The notes: generated by a model not told the origin, from the letters alone. 64,000 bases of DNA from Bradyrhizobium liaoningense (GCF_018130825.1 NZ_JAFCJS010000002.1:992001-1056000); one strand, 5' to 3'. Positions 52,122 through 60,599 are shown, counted from the first letter of the stretch. Numbers and translations are program-made.

Positions 52122-52174
52122 AATAGTCCAGTGGCCGGAGCCGATCCGACCCAAATTCCAGGGAGACAGAGACC

Positions 52175-53011
52175 ATGAATCGCAGGGACGCTCTCACCAC
52201 AGTCGCGCTCGCGGGCGCAGCGATGGCCGCCGCAGGCAGCTCGGCCAAGGCCGACGCGCCGACCTCCACGCTCGACCGCATCAAGAAGAATGGCGTGCTC
52301 CGGGTCGCCGTCATCGTCGGCCAGGAGCCCTACTTCCATAAGGACCTCGCCACCAACGAATGGTCGGGCGCCTGCATCGAGATGGCCAAGGACATCGCGA
52401 GTAAGCTGGGAGCCAAGGTCGAGACGCTGGAATCGACCTGGGGCAACCAGATCCTCGACCTGCAGGCCGACAAGGTCGACCTCGCCTTCGCCGTGAACCC
52501 GACGCCGGAGCGCGCCCTCGTCATCGACTTCTCGACCCCTATCCTGGTGCACTCCTTCACCGTCATCACCAAGAAGGGCTTTGCCAAGCCGCAGACCTGG
52601 GCCGAGCTCAACAAGCCCGAGGTCAAGATCGCCGTCGACATCGGTTCGACGCATGAGACGATCGCGCGCCGCTACTGCCCGAAGGCGACGATCCTCGGCT
52701 TCAAGAACCGCGACGAGGCGATCCTCGCGGTCGCAACCGGCCGCGCCGACTGCAACGTCTCGCTGGCCGTGCTCTCGGTCTCGACCCTGAAGAAGAACCC
52801 GAACCTCGGCGATCTCGCGATCCCCCGCCCGCTCCTGACGCTGCCGACCAACATGGGCATCCGCGCCGAGGGCGACCGCCGCTACAAGGATTTCCTCAGC
52901 GCCTGGGCCGACTACAACCGCTCGATGGGCCAGACCCGCGAATGGATGCTCAAGGGTTTCGAGGCGGTCGGCCTCACCGCGGACGATCTCCCGCCCGAAG
53001 TGCAGTTCTGA
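52175..53011 (+). CDS. Amino acid ABC transporter substrate-binding protein (Tat signal)
   Basis: A 278-residue periplasmic receptor of solute-binding family 3 (glutamine/histidine type). The N-terminus MNRRDALTTVALAGAAMAAAG is a twin-arginine signal. The mature part has NGVLRVAVIVGQEPYFHKD, SGACIEMAKDIASKLG, the DLAFAVNPTPERALVIDFSTP stretch that contacts the amino group and carboxylate in this family, and IAVDIGSTHE. It is the first gene of a receptor - permease - ATPase operon. A decayed copy of its last 21 codons lies at 55791-55856. Confidence 0.94.
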   Translation: MNRRDALTTVALAGAAMAAAGSSAKADAPTSTLDRIKKNGVLRVAVIVGQEPYFHKDLATNEWSGACIEMAKDIASKLGAKVETLESTWGNQILDLQADKVDLAFAVNPTPERALVIDFSTPILVHSFTVITKKGFAKPQTWAELNKPEVKIAVDIGSTHETIARRYCPKATILGFKNRDEAILAVATGRADCNVSLAVLSVSTLKKNPNLGDLAIPRPLLTLPTNMGIRAEGDRRYKDFLSAWADYNRSMGQTREWMLKGFEAVGLTADDLPPEVQF

Positions 53012-53024
53012 CGGCCGTTCGACG

Positions 53025-53687
53025 ATGTATGTCTGGGAGTTCGCGGCGCTCAAGCCGTATTGGGGCCTGATCTGGCAAGGGCTCCTGGTCACCGTCTTCT
53101 ACACGGTGATCACGGTCGCCGCGGGCCTCCTGATCGGACTGATCGTCGGCATCCTGCGCACGACGGCACCGCGCTGGGTCGCGGTGCCGCTGCGGCTCTA
53201 CATCGAGATCTTCCGCTGCACGCCGCTGCTGGTGCAGCTGGTCTGGATGTATTACGCCCTACCGGTCCTGATCGGCGTCGACATGTCGCCGGCGATGGCC
53301 TGCTTCATCGCGCTCTCGCTCTATGCCGGCTCGTTCTACGCCGAGATCTTTCGCGGCGGCATCGAGGCCGTCGACGTCGGCCAGTGGGAGGCCGGGCGCG
53401 CCATCGGCATGCGTCGCGGCAAGATCTTTCGCCGCATCGTGCTGCCGCAGGCGACCCAGGTGATGATCCCCTCCTTCATCAACCAGACCATCATGCAGCT
53501 CAAGAACACCTCGCTGGTGTCGGTGGTCGCGGTCGGCGACCTGCTCTACCAGGGCTCGGTGATCACGGCGGCGAGCTACCGGCCGCTCGAGGTCTACACC
53601 ACGATTGCCGTGCTCTATTTCATCGTGCTGTTCCCGCTGACGCTGGTCGCGGACCGGGTCGAGCTGAAGATGGGAGCGCATCGATGA
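53025..53687 (+). CDS. Amino acid ABC transporter permease
   Basis: A 220-residue polar-amino-acid-type permease with about five spans. It has the family segments [27 protein letters not shown] and [25 protein letters not shown], which contain the cytoplasmic coupling loop. It lies 13 bases after the receptor gene. Its stop overlaps the ATPase start (ATGA). As the only permease gene it probably works as a homodimer. Confidence 0.94.
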   Translation: MYVWEFAALKPYWGLIWQGLLVTVFYTVITVAAGLLIGLIVGILRTTAPRWVAVPLRLYIEIFRCTPLLVQLVWMYYALPVLIGVDMSPAMACFIALSLYAGSFYAEIFRGGIEAVDVGQWEAGRAIGMRRGKIFRRIVLPQATQVMIPSFINQTIMQLKNTSLVSVVAVGDLLYQGSVITAASYRPLEVYTTIAVLYFIVLFPLTLVADRVELKMGAHR

Positions 53688-54442
53688 GCGCCCTGATCGC
53701 AAGCAACATCCACAAGGCGTTCGGCGACCACGAGGTGCTGAAGGGCGTATCGCTCACGGTCGCACGCGGCGAGGTCGTCACCCTGATCGGCGCCTCCGGC
53801 TCCGGCAAATCCACCTTCCTGCGCTGCCTGAACCTGCTCGAAATGCCGCAGCACGGCGAGCTTGCGATCGGCACGCACAATTTCGCCTTCGGCAAGAGCG
53901 TGCGTCCCGCAGGCGATGCGCAGCTCGCGCTGCTCCGCCGCAGCGTCGGCATGGTGTTCCAGCACTTTAATCTCTTCCCGCACATGTCGGTGCTGCGCAA
54001 CATCACTGAGGGTCCGGTGCAGGTGAAAGGCATGACGCAGGCTGAAGCCGACGCGCTCGGCCGCGACCTGCTTGCAAAAGTCGGCCTCGCCGACAAGGCC
54101 GACGCGTTTCCGAGCCGCCTGTCCGGCGGCCAGAAGCAGCGCGTCGCGATCGCGCGCGCGCTCGCGATGAAGCCCGACGTCATGCTGTTCGACGAGCCGA
54201 CCTCGGCACTCGACCCCGAGCTGGTCGGCGAGGTGCTCGCCGTCATCCGCAGCCTTGCCGCCGAGGGCATGACCATGGTGCTGGTCACGCACGAGATGGC
54301 CTTCGCCGCCGATGTTTCTACCCGGGTCGGCTTCATGAACGGCGGCGTCATGGCCGAGATCGGCACGCCCGAAGAGACCATCCGCCAGCCGCGCAGCGAG
54401 CGGCTGAAGTCGTTCCTCAGCCGGTTTCACGAAACGCATTAG
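53684..54442 (+). CDS. Amino acid ABC transporter ATPase
   Basis: A 252-residue ATPase starting [25 protein letters not shown] at ATG 53684, four bases inside the permease gene. Walker A is GASGSGKST (about 35-43), Q-loop [10 protein letters not shown], signature LSGGQKQR, Walker [15 protein letters not shown] and the switch histidine in VTHEM. This is the polar amino acid (GlnQ/HisP) subclass. It is the last gene of the importer operon; 75 bases downstream begins a decayed esterase gene fragment on the other strand. Confidence 0.95.
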   Translation: MSALIASNIHKAFGDHEVLKGVSLTVARGEVVTLIGASGSGKSTFLRCLNLLEMPQHGELAIGTHNFAFGKSVRPAGDAQLALLRRSVGMVFQHFNLFPHMSVLRNITEGPVQVKGMTQAEADALGRDLLAKVGLADKADAFPSRLSGGQKQRVAIARALAMKPDVMLFDEPTSALDPELVGEVLAVIRSLAAEGMTMVLVTHEMAFAADVSTRVGFMNGGVMAEIGTPEETIRQPRSERLKSFLSRFHETH

Positions 54443-54516
54443 ACGGCCTGCTACGACCATCCCGTGCCGTTCCTGCGCTGAACTTGCCGGGACAGGCGCC
54501 GGACACCACGTTCAAT

Positions 54517-54656
54517 CCCGCGACAGCTGCGGCGTTGCGTGACGTTCGCCGGAGTATGGAACTCGAGGCGCGCGATTCTCCTCGCGCCCGCCGCGATCGT
54601 CGCCGAACGCGACATGCTCTTGCGTCCCCTCAACCCATTGCGGCCAGGGCGTCGCC
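54517..54656 (-). pseudogene. Decayed 3' fragment of a carboxylesterase gene
   Basis: On the minus strand this segment reads PWPQWVEGTQEHVAFGDDRG then GREENR, closely matching the end of the carboxylesterase at 55866 (PWPQWAEGAQNYVEFGDDSG then VREENR). A two-base deletion then shifts frame, after which RLEFHTPANVT matches RLDFHTPANVT of the intact gene. Base matches continue through CCCGCGACAG at the 3' end and stop abruptly beyond 54656. It is a frameshifted, truncated copy of roughly the last 45 codons of that gene. The rest of the 372-base gap downstream of the ABC ATPase holds a FixK-type box and no gene. Confidence 0.85.
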
Positions 54657-54728
54657 TAGCTCGCCTCGACAGACGTCGCGGTTGTGCCAATTGCGGACAT
54701 CCGGATCGCGGTATGGTGAACCAACAGG

Positions 54729-54742
54729 TTGATTTATCTCAA
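54729..54742 (+). promoter_or_regulatory. FixK/FNR-type binding box
   Basis: TTGA-TTTATC-TCAA is an exact match to the FixK2/FNR consensus TTGA-N6-TCAA. Its centre lies about 79 bases before the first universal stress protein start, leaving room for a class II promoter (box near -41) and a short leader. Such boxes drive low-oxygen expression in rhizobia, and universal stress genes are frequent targets. Confidence 0.75.
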
Positions 54743-54814
54743 GACTGCATTCGGGACGCGAGCTAACTTACCTTCGCAAGGCAGCGATACGTCCGGACAA
54801 TCGGGAGGTAGAGC

Positions 54815-55243
54815 ATGTACCGGCACATTCTCATTCCGACAGATGGGTCTCAGCTAGCGGAGCGTGGAGTGGCGCACGGATTGGCGCTGGCGAAATCCCT
54901 TGGAGCCACCGTATCCTTCATTTTCGTTGTGGAACCATTTTCCGAAGTGTCAGGCCGGTTCCTCGAAGCAGTCGGAACATATGCCGAGTTGCGCAAGGAA
55001 CAGGCCGCGAGCGTATTGAACGGCGCGGCAAATGCGGCCAGGACGGCCGGTGTCTCCTGCGAGACGATTCAAGCGGAGAACGGGCAACCCCATCAGGCCA
55101 TCATCGCAGCAGCCACGGACAAGGGCTGCGATCTCATCGTGATGTCGTCGCATGGGCGCAGCGGACTTGCCGCGCTTCTCATCGGGAGCGTGACGAACAA
55201 GGTGCTGACGCACGCAAAGACACCCGTCCTGGTCTGTCCCTGA
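54815..55243 (+). CDS. Universal stress protein (UspA family)
   Basis: A 142-residue single-domain universal stress protein. It begins MYRHILIPTDGSQLAERGVAHG and ends with the ATP-binding motif SSHGRSGLAALLIGSVTNKVLTHAKTPVLV. A GGGAGG site lies eight bases before the ATG. Upstream is a perfect FixK-type box, so it is probably induced under low oxygen. It is followed 71 bases later by a second family member. Codon use looks less GC-extreme than in the flanking transporter and esterase genes, and the pair is bracketed by gene remnants, which suggests that it was inserted here. Confidence 0.93.
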   Translation: MYRHILIPTDGSQLAERGVAHGLALAKSLGATVSFIFVVEPFSEVSGRFLEAVGTYAELRKEQAASVLNGAANAARTAGVSCETIQAENGQPHQAIIAAATDKGCDLIVMSSHGRSGLAALLIGSVTNKVLTHAKTPVLVCP

Positions 55244-55314
55244 ATGTGAGCCTCTGTTGAAGTCAAACCACCGCGCCGGAAGATGGCGACAGGGTCCAGA
55301 AAGGGAGCCTCCAA

Positions 55315-55767
55315 ATGTACACCCGGATTCTCCTAAGCACGGACGGATCGGACGTCGCGAGAAACGGCATTAGGCATGGGATCGCTTTGGCAAAGGCCTT
55401 GAAGGCCAAAGTGACAGTCATCGCCGTGACGGAATCACTGCCGATCGACTACGGGAGCGGACACGCCTCGGGATGGATACCGTCGCAGCAGGAAATTGAT
55501 AGCTTCGACGCGGCCTGCAAGGAACGTGCGGGCAAAGTCCTCGACGAAGCGCGAGCTATGGCAGAGCAAGCCGGGATATCCGCAGAGCTCCTGCATGTTC
55601 CGAATGCGCATCCGGCCACCGCGATTATCGCAACAGCAAAGTCAGGAGGCTGCGACCTGATCGTCATGGGCTCTCATGGGCGCCGCGGTCTCAAGAAGCT
55701 ATTCCTGGGAAGCCAAACATCGGAGGTCCTGGCCGACGGAAGCGTGCCGGTGTTGGTCGTACACTAA
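55315..55767 (+). CDS. Universal stress protein (UspA family)
   Basis: A 150-residue universal stress protein with MYTRILLSTDGSDVARNGIRHGIALAKAL at the N-terminus and the nucleotide motif GSHGRRGLKKLFLGSQTSEVL near the C-terminus. It is a clear paralogue of the preceding gene but well diverged. An AAAGGGAGCC ribosome-binding site precedes the ATG. It is probably read from the same FixK-controlled promoter. It is followed after 23 bases by the decayed tail of a receptor gene. Confidence 0.93.
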   Translation: MYTRILLSTDGSDVARNGIRHGIALAKALKAKVTVIAVTESLPIDYGSGHASGWIPSQQEIDSFDAACKERAGKVLDEARAMAEQAGISAELLHVPNAHPATAIIATAKSGGCDLIVMGSHGRRGLKKLFLGSQTSEVLADGSVPVLVVH

Positions 55768-55790
55768 CCAACGGAAACTATAGCGCAGGC

Positions 55791-55856
55791 TTGGTGAAAG
55801 CCGGCTCCACCGTCGGCCTCGGCGCCGAGGACATCCCGAGCGAAGTGCAGTTCTAG
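55791..55856 (+). pseudogene. Decayed 3' tail of an amino-acid receptor gene
   Basis: This 66-base stretch reads in frame LVKAGSTVGLGAEDIPSEVQ-F-stop, matching the end of the receptor at 52175 (MLKGFEAVGLTADDLPPEVQ-F-stop). DNA identity is strongest over GAAGTGCAGTTCT. There is no ribosome-binding site or start of its own. It is the leftover C-terminal end of a paralogous solute-binding protein, ending nine bases before the stop of the convergent carboxylesterase gene. Confidence 0.8.
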
Positions 55857-55865
55857 ATCGGGCGT

Positions 55866-57545
55866 CTAGTCCCGCGACAGCCGCGGCGTTGACGGGGTGA
55901 CGTTCGCCGGCGTGTGAAAGTCGAGGCGCGCGCGGTTCTCCTCGCGCACGCCGCTGTCGTCGCCGAATTCGACATAGTTCTGCGCGCCCTCGGCCCATTG
56001 CGGCCACGGCGTCGCGGGCGTAGCGGGATTTCCCATGCGCGCGAAGGCGACCAGCGTGTCCATCATGCGCTCGGACAGTGCGCGATCGAACTCGGTCCAG
56101 TTGCGCGTGGTGCGGAATTTGTTGAAGGCATCCTGGGTACCGAACCAATAGGGCACGTCCGAGGTGTGATAGGCGCCGATCTTCTGCGGGCTGTCGAAGA
56201 ACTCGACGCCGGGCGCGAACGGATGCACGCGCGAGAACATGTACATATAGAACGGTGCCTTGCCGGTCTTGCTCTGCGCGACCGCCCAGTTGCGCGTTCC
56301 GATCTCGACCAGCCCCTCGCGCGCCGCAAGCAGCCCCATGGCTTTCGCATCGCCGTCGGTCTTCGCGGGATAGAGCGCGAGGAAGCGGTCGGCCTGATCG
56401 CCATAGAGTTTTCGCGCAGCAGTGACATAGGCATCCACCGCTCCGGCGGTGCGCAGATCGTTCGAGCTCTCGTCGCGCGTAAAGCCCGCGACGGTGGCGA
56501 CGTCGTTCTGCTTGCCGGCGGCAAAAATGTTCGGGACGGTGTCGGGCAAGACATAGCCGTCGATATCGGGGGTGACGGAGATCGTGCCGGCGCAGCCGAG
56601 CTGGCAGTCCTTCTGGATCGCAAGAATCTTGTCAGCCTGGATCAGCCGCATCTCGGCAAGCGACGATGCGCCGAGCGCCGACTGCACCTCGAGGCCGATC
56701 TTCTCAGCGGCCGGAAGCGCCGGGAATTTGAAGCGGTTGTCAAACATGCTCAGGCTCATCGCGAAGCCGCGATGGAACAGGCCCTTCGCCAGCGGGCTTG
56801 CCTCGAGCGCCGACACCGACATGGCGCCGGCCGACTGTCCGGTGATGGTGACGTTATCGGGGTCGCCGCCGAACTGCGCGATGTTGCGCTTGACCCATTG
56901 CAGCGCGGCGACCTGGTCCATCAGCCCGTAATTGCCGGAGGCACGTTGCGGCGATTCCGCGGTCAGCTCGGGATGGGCGAGATTGCCCAGGATGCCGACA
57001 CGGTAGTTGAAGCTGACGAAGAGCGTGCCCTTCTTCGCGACGTTCTCGCCGTCATACATCGCCATGCCGCTGGAGCCGAGCGTGAAGCCGCCGCCATAGA
57101 TCCAGACCACGACCGGCAATTTTGCGTCCGGTTTCGCATCCGGGCTTGCCCAGACGTTCAGGTAGAGGCAGTTCTCGCTGGTCGCCTCCTCGCCGAAATA
57201 ATGATTGAGATTGTGCCGGCGCAGCACCTGGATGCACTCCGGCGCGAGCCGGTCCGCATGATAGGTACCCTTCCATGCCTCGACCTTCTGCGGCGCGCGC
57301 CAGCGAAGATCGCCGAGCGGCGGCGCGGCAAAGGGGATGCCGAAATAGGCTCTCACGCCCGACGGCAGCACCTTGCCCGAGACAGCACCGCTGTCGATGC
57401 TGACGGGATCACCGGGGACAGGCGTCGCGACGACCTGCGCCGACGCTGGCGAAGCTGCCCGCATGACGAATGTACCAACGAGCGAGATGACCAAAATAGC
57501 CGATCGCCACTGAACGCGCGCAGCGTTCGTGTTCGAGATACTCAT
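55866..57545 (-). CDS. Type-B carboxylesterase/lipase, exported
   Basis: A 559-residue type-B carboxylesterase. The start ATG 57545 overlaps the stop of the upstream esterase gene by four bases and gives a signal peptide (RSAILVISLVGTFVMRAASPASA). Motifs are GDLRWRAPQKVEAWKG, ENCLYLNVW, the oxyanion WIYGGGFTLGSSG, the nucleophile elbow TITGQSAGAMSV and the acid region GFTRDESS. The histidine lies in the C-terminal third (YHTSDVPYWFG). It hydrolyses a carboxylic ester in the periplasm. It is the last gene of an MFS - esterase - esterase operon. A decayed copy of its 3' end lies at 54517-54656. Confidence 0.93.
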   Translation of the reverse strand: MSISNTNAARVQWRSAILVISLVGTFVMRAASPASAQVVATPVPGDPVSIDSGAVSGKVLPSGVRAYFGIPFAAPPLGDLRWRAPQKVEAWKGTYHADRLAPECIQVLRRHNLNHYFGEEATSENCLYLNVWASPDAKPDAKLPVVVWIYGGGFTLGSSGMAMYDGENVAKKGTLFVSFNYRVGILGNLAHPELTAESPQRASGNYGLMDQVAALQWVKRNIAQFGGDPDNVTITGQSAGAMSVSALEASPLAKGLFHRGFAMSLSMFDNRFKFPALPAAEKIGLEVQSALGASSLAEMRLIQADKILAIQKDCQLGCAGTISVTPDIDGYVLPDTVPNIFAAGKQNDVATVAGFTRDESSNDLRTAGAVDAYVTAARKLYGDQADRFLALYPAKTDGDAKAMGLLAAREGLVEIGTRNWAVAQSKTGKAPFYMYMFSRVHPFAPGVEFFDSPQKIGAYHTSDVPYWFGTQDAFNKFRTTRNWTEFDRALSERMMDTLVAFARMGNPATPATPWPQWAEGAQNYVEFGDDSGVREENRARLDFHTPANVTPSTPRLSRD

Positions 57546-59035
57546 CCGGCCTCCCTCATTTTCTTGTTGTTGTCGCTCGCGCTCAATTCCACCCACAGGC
57601 GCGAGCGTACGCCTTCATTGAGTGGCACAATATGGAACGGCTGGCCGAAAATGGCGAGCGGCTCCTGAGGCAGCTCGAAGCGCGGCCAGGCTTCCGCGAC
57701 ATCGGGCACACCTGATGTGACGAAGCGCAGCAAGCTCGCCTGAAACCGCGCGGCGACGTCGATATCGGCAGGCGTCATCGGCCCGCCCTTGCGCTTCAGG
57801 ATCGGACGATCGATGAAGTCGGGCAGATGCGCCCAGAGGCAGGCATTGTCCGCGCCGTGTGTGGGCCCCTGCGACAGGAACGGCTCCAGCGCCGGGCGAT
57901 GGTCGAACCGACTCAGCCACACCGCGCCGCCGGCCGCAGCGTGCAGCCGCGCGAGATCGGCCATCGGGCGGTGCCAGAACGCGTCCGACAGCAGCGCCTC
58001 ATACGGATCCTCGTCGACGCGCGCCGTGGCGCGGTAATCGGACAGCAGGCGTTCCCAGCCGGCATCACCGAAGGCGGCGCGCACATTGCGCTCGGTGGTG
58101 CGGATCATCGCAGCGGGCGGGGTGCTCTTGAGGAACATCACCATCTCGTCGCGGCAGGAACCGAGCCAGAGCGGAATGTCGCGCAAGCTGCCGTCGGCGA
58201 AGACGTCGCGGGGCTCGCGCGCAATCACGGTGCCATCGAGCACCGGACCGAACACGGTGCCCGATTCCGTTTCGTCCGCGAGCCTGCGGCCGACCCGCTC
58301 CACCGCCGCGAAGAGCTTTGGCAAGGCCACAGAGGCGATCGCGGCCGGATCGCGCGCCAGTTCAAGCTCGTCGAGCACGCGACGCGCGACCTCGTCGGCG
58401 TGATCGGCGCTCATGATATTTCGCCCGGGCGCGCTGAGCGCGAGCGCGCGGCTGAACTTGCCCCTCGCCTGCGGCAGGGTTGCGAGCGCGATCACCATGG
58501 AGGCGCCGGCCGACTGGCCGGACAGCGTGATGGCGTCCGGATCGCCGCCGAAATTCGCGATGTTGGCATGCACCCAGTCGAGCGCAGCGAGCGCGTCCTG
58601 GAGCGCGAGGTTGTTCGCCTCGCCCAAGCCATGGCGATGCAGTTGCAGGAAGCCGAGCGGGCCAAGCCGGTAGTTGATCGTGACGATCACTGCCGGGCCG
58701 TGCTTGGCGAGGAAGGCGCCGTCATAATCGGCGCCGCCGCCGGTGACGAAGGCGCCGCCGTGAATGAAGAACATCACCGGCAGTGGGCGATCCACCCCTG
58801 CCGGCGTCCAGACGTTCAGGCTGAGACAGGACTCCTCCGCCTGATCGAGATGACCGGGCTGCGGCGCATAAGCGCCGTAGTCCGTGCAGCGGCGGGGCTC
58901 CGTCCACGCCGGTGGCGGCATTGCCCGGGCAAAGCGCCGCGCGGTTGCGAACGGCACGCCCTTGAAGGCACGCACGGCCTCCTGCTCGGCCCCAATGACG
59001 GGACCGTTCGCGGTCGGGACTGCATTGGTCAGCAT
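57542..59035 (-). CDS. Type-B carboxylesterase, cytoplasmic
   Basis: A 497-residue type-B carboxylesterase without a signal peptide (MLTNAVPTANGPVIGAEQEA). It shows AFKGVPFATARRFARAMPPP, ESCLSLNVWTP, the oxyanion FFIHGGAFVTGGG, the nucleophile elbow TLSGQSAGASMV, and the acid and histidine regions (GSCRDEMV; GPTHGADNACLW). It lies 19 bases after the MFS gene and is coupled to the exported esterase. The presence of one exported and one internal esterase suggests that ester substrates are attacked on both sides of the membrane. Confidence 0.92.
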   Translation of the reverse strand: MLTNAVPTANGPVIGAEQEAVRAFKGVPFATARRFARAMPPPAWTEPRRCTDYGAYAPQPGHLDQAEESCLSLNVWTPAGVDRPLPVMFFIHGGAFVTGGGADYDGAFLAKHGPAVIVTINYRLGPLGFLQLHRHGLGEANNLALQDALAALDWVHANIANFGGDPDAITLSGQSAGASMVIALATLPQARGKFSRALALSAPGRNIMSADHADEVARRVLDELELARDPAAIASVALPKLFAAVERVGRRLADETESGTVFGPVLDGTVIAREPRDVFADGSLRDIPLWLGSCRDEMVMFLKSTPPAAMIRTTERNVRAAFGDAGWERLLSDYRATARVDEDPYEALLSDAFWHRPMADLARLHAAAGGAVWLSRFDHRPALEPFLSQGPTHGADNACLWAHLPDFIDRPILKRKGGPMTPADIDVAARFQASLLRFVTSGVPDVAEAWPRFELPQEPLAIFGQPFHIVPLNEGVRSRLWVELSASDNNKKMREAG

Positions 59036-59054
59036 GCGATGCCCTGTCCTTCGC

Positions 59055-60392
59055 TCAAGCGCGCCGCTTGCCGAGATCGGCGATGTCGACGGTGTGGGTT
59101 TCGCGCGCGGTCGCAGCAGCGGCTGCCGAGATCACGCAGCAGCAGGCCACGAAGATCGCAACGGGAATCCAGCCGTTCGGCCCTTCTCCGACCAGGCTCG
59201 CGCTCACCAGCGGTGTGAAGCCGGCGGCGAGGAAGCCGAGCTGGGTGCCGATCGCGGTGCCGGAATAGCGCACGCGTGCCTCGAACATCTCCGCGTAGAA
59301 CGACGGCCAGATCGCGTTCGGCGCAGAATAGACGATGTACAGGCCCATCGCGGCCGCAAAGATCGCGGGCGTGCTGCCCGACGTCACCAGCATGAAATAA
59401 GGGAATAGCAGCACGGCGCAGCCGAGCACGCCGCCGATGAACACCGGCTTGCGGCCGATCTTGTCGGCAAGCAAGGCCCACAGCGGCTGCGCGACCAGCG
59501 CTGTGACATTGCCGAGCACGCCGGCCCACAGCATGGTCGAACGCGCGACGCCGAATTTGCTCGTGACATAGCCGAGAGCGAACACGGCCGTCACGGTGCT
59601 CACGGTCGCGATCAGCGCGCAGACGATCACGCGCAGCACGTCCGGCCAGTAGTCGCGCAGCAGCGTGACGACGGGGAAGCGCGCCACTTGCGCCTTGTCC
59701 TTGATGTCTTCGAACACAGGCGTTTCCGGCATGGTCCGCCGCACCAGATAGGCAACCAGCAGCACCAGCGCGGAGAGCAGGAACGGAATGCGCCAGCCCC
59801 AGCTCAGGAGCTGCTCTTCCGGCAGGCTCGACACCGGAATGAACACCAGCGTCGCCAGGATCGCGCCGGCCTGGGTGCCGCTCAGCGTCCAGCTCGTGAA
59901 GAAGGCGCGGTTGGAGTTGGCGGAATGCTCGAGGGTCAGCGAGTTCGCCCCGCTCTGCTCGCCGGCCGCCGACAGGCCCTGCAATAGGCGCAGCAGCGTC
60001 AGGATGACAGGCGCGGCATTGCCGATCGTCTTGGCATCCGGCAGCAGGCCGATCGCGAGCGTTGAGCAGCCCATCAGGACCAGCGTGAACAGCAGCACCG
60101 TCTTGCGGCCGATCCGGTCGCCGAAATGGCCGAGGATGACGGCGCCGACGGGCCGCGCGATGTAGCCGATGCCGAAGCTCAGAAGCGCAAGCAGCGTTGC
60201 CGTGCCGGGATCAACATTGGCGAAGAATACTTTCGGGAAGATCAGCGCCGCCGCGGTGCCGTAGATGAAGAAGTCGTAGTATTCGAGCATGCTGCCGACG
60301 AAGCTGACGAGCGCGGCGCGCTTGGGCAGCTTGTTTGGCGCGGCGTCCGCGCCGGATGATGCGTGCAGCGATGCGGTTGACGTCAAAGTCAT
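59055..60392 (-). CDS. MFS transporter, metabolite:H+ symporter (MHS) type
   Basis: A 445-residue twelve-span major facilitator. The start at ATG 60392 is chosen because GGGGAGGA lies six bases before it; the ATG at 60407 has none. Motifs are SFVGSMLEYYDFFIYGTAAALIFP, GHFGDRIGRKTVLL and the helix 4 stretch LRLLQGLSAAGEQSGANSL. MHS carriers import organic acids with protons. It heads the operon with two carboxylesterases and is divergent from a TetR gene, so it probably imports the ester or the acid released from it. Confidence 0.92.
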   Translation of the reverse strand: MTLTSTASLHASSGADAAPNKLPKRAALVSFVGSMLEYYDFFIYGTAAALIFPKVFFANVDPGTATLLALLSFGIGYIARPVGAVILGHFGDRIGRKTVLLFTLVLMGCSTLAIGLLPDAKTIGNAAPVILTLLRLLQGLSAAGEQSGANSLTLEHSANSNRAFFTSWTLSGTQAGAILATLVFIPVSSLPEEQLLSWGWRIPFLLSALVLLVAYLVRRTMPETPVFEDIKDKAQVARFPVVTLLRDYWPDVLRVIVCALIATVSTVTAVFALGYVTSKFGVARSTMLWAGVLGNVTALVAQPLWALLADKIGRKPVFIGGVLGCAVLLFPYFMLVTSGSTPAIFAAAMGLYIVYSAPNAIWPSFYAEMFEARVRYSGTAIGTQLGFLAAGFTPLVSASLVGEGPNGWIPVAIFVACCCVISAAAAATARETHTVDIADLGKRRA

Positions 60393-60495
60393 GAAAGTCC
60401 TCCCCATGTGTCCGGTGCGGTTCGCGCCAGGCCGATCGCCTCGCGCGCGCTCTTGTTGTTCTTGTTGCCGCAGCTTTGGTTTGGATCGATAATGT

Positions 60496-60509
60496 ACGAA
60501 CTAGTACGT
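60496..60509. promoter_or_regulatory. Candidate TetR operator
   Basis: The near-palindrome ACGAAC-TAGTACGT (two symmetric mismatches around a perfect ACTAGT core) lies in the 207-base divergent spacer between the MFS and TetR starts, 103 bases from the MFS gene and 90 from the TetR gene. The size and symmetry fit a TetR-family dimer site controlling both promoters. Confidence 0.45.
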
Positions 60510-60599
60510 TTATGCAATACGCATTGGATCGCCGCCCAAAGAGGCGAAATTTGCCTTCACCTTCAAGGCGATCCATGGAAACTGGCGGGAGAAACAGCA

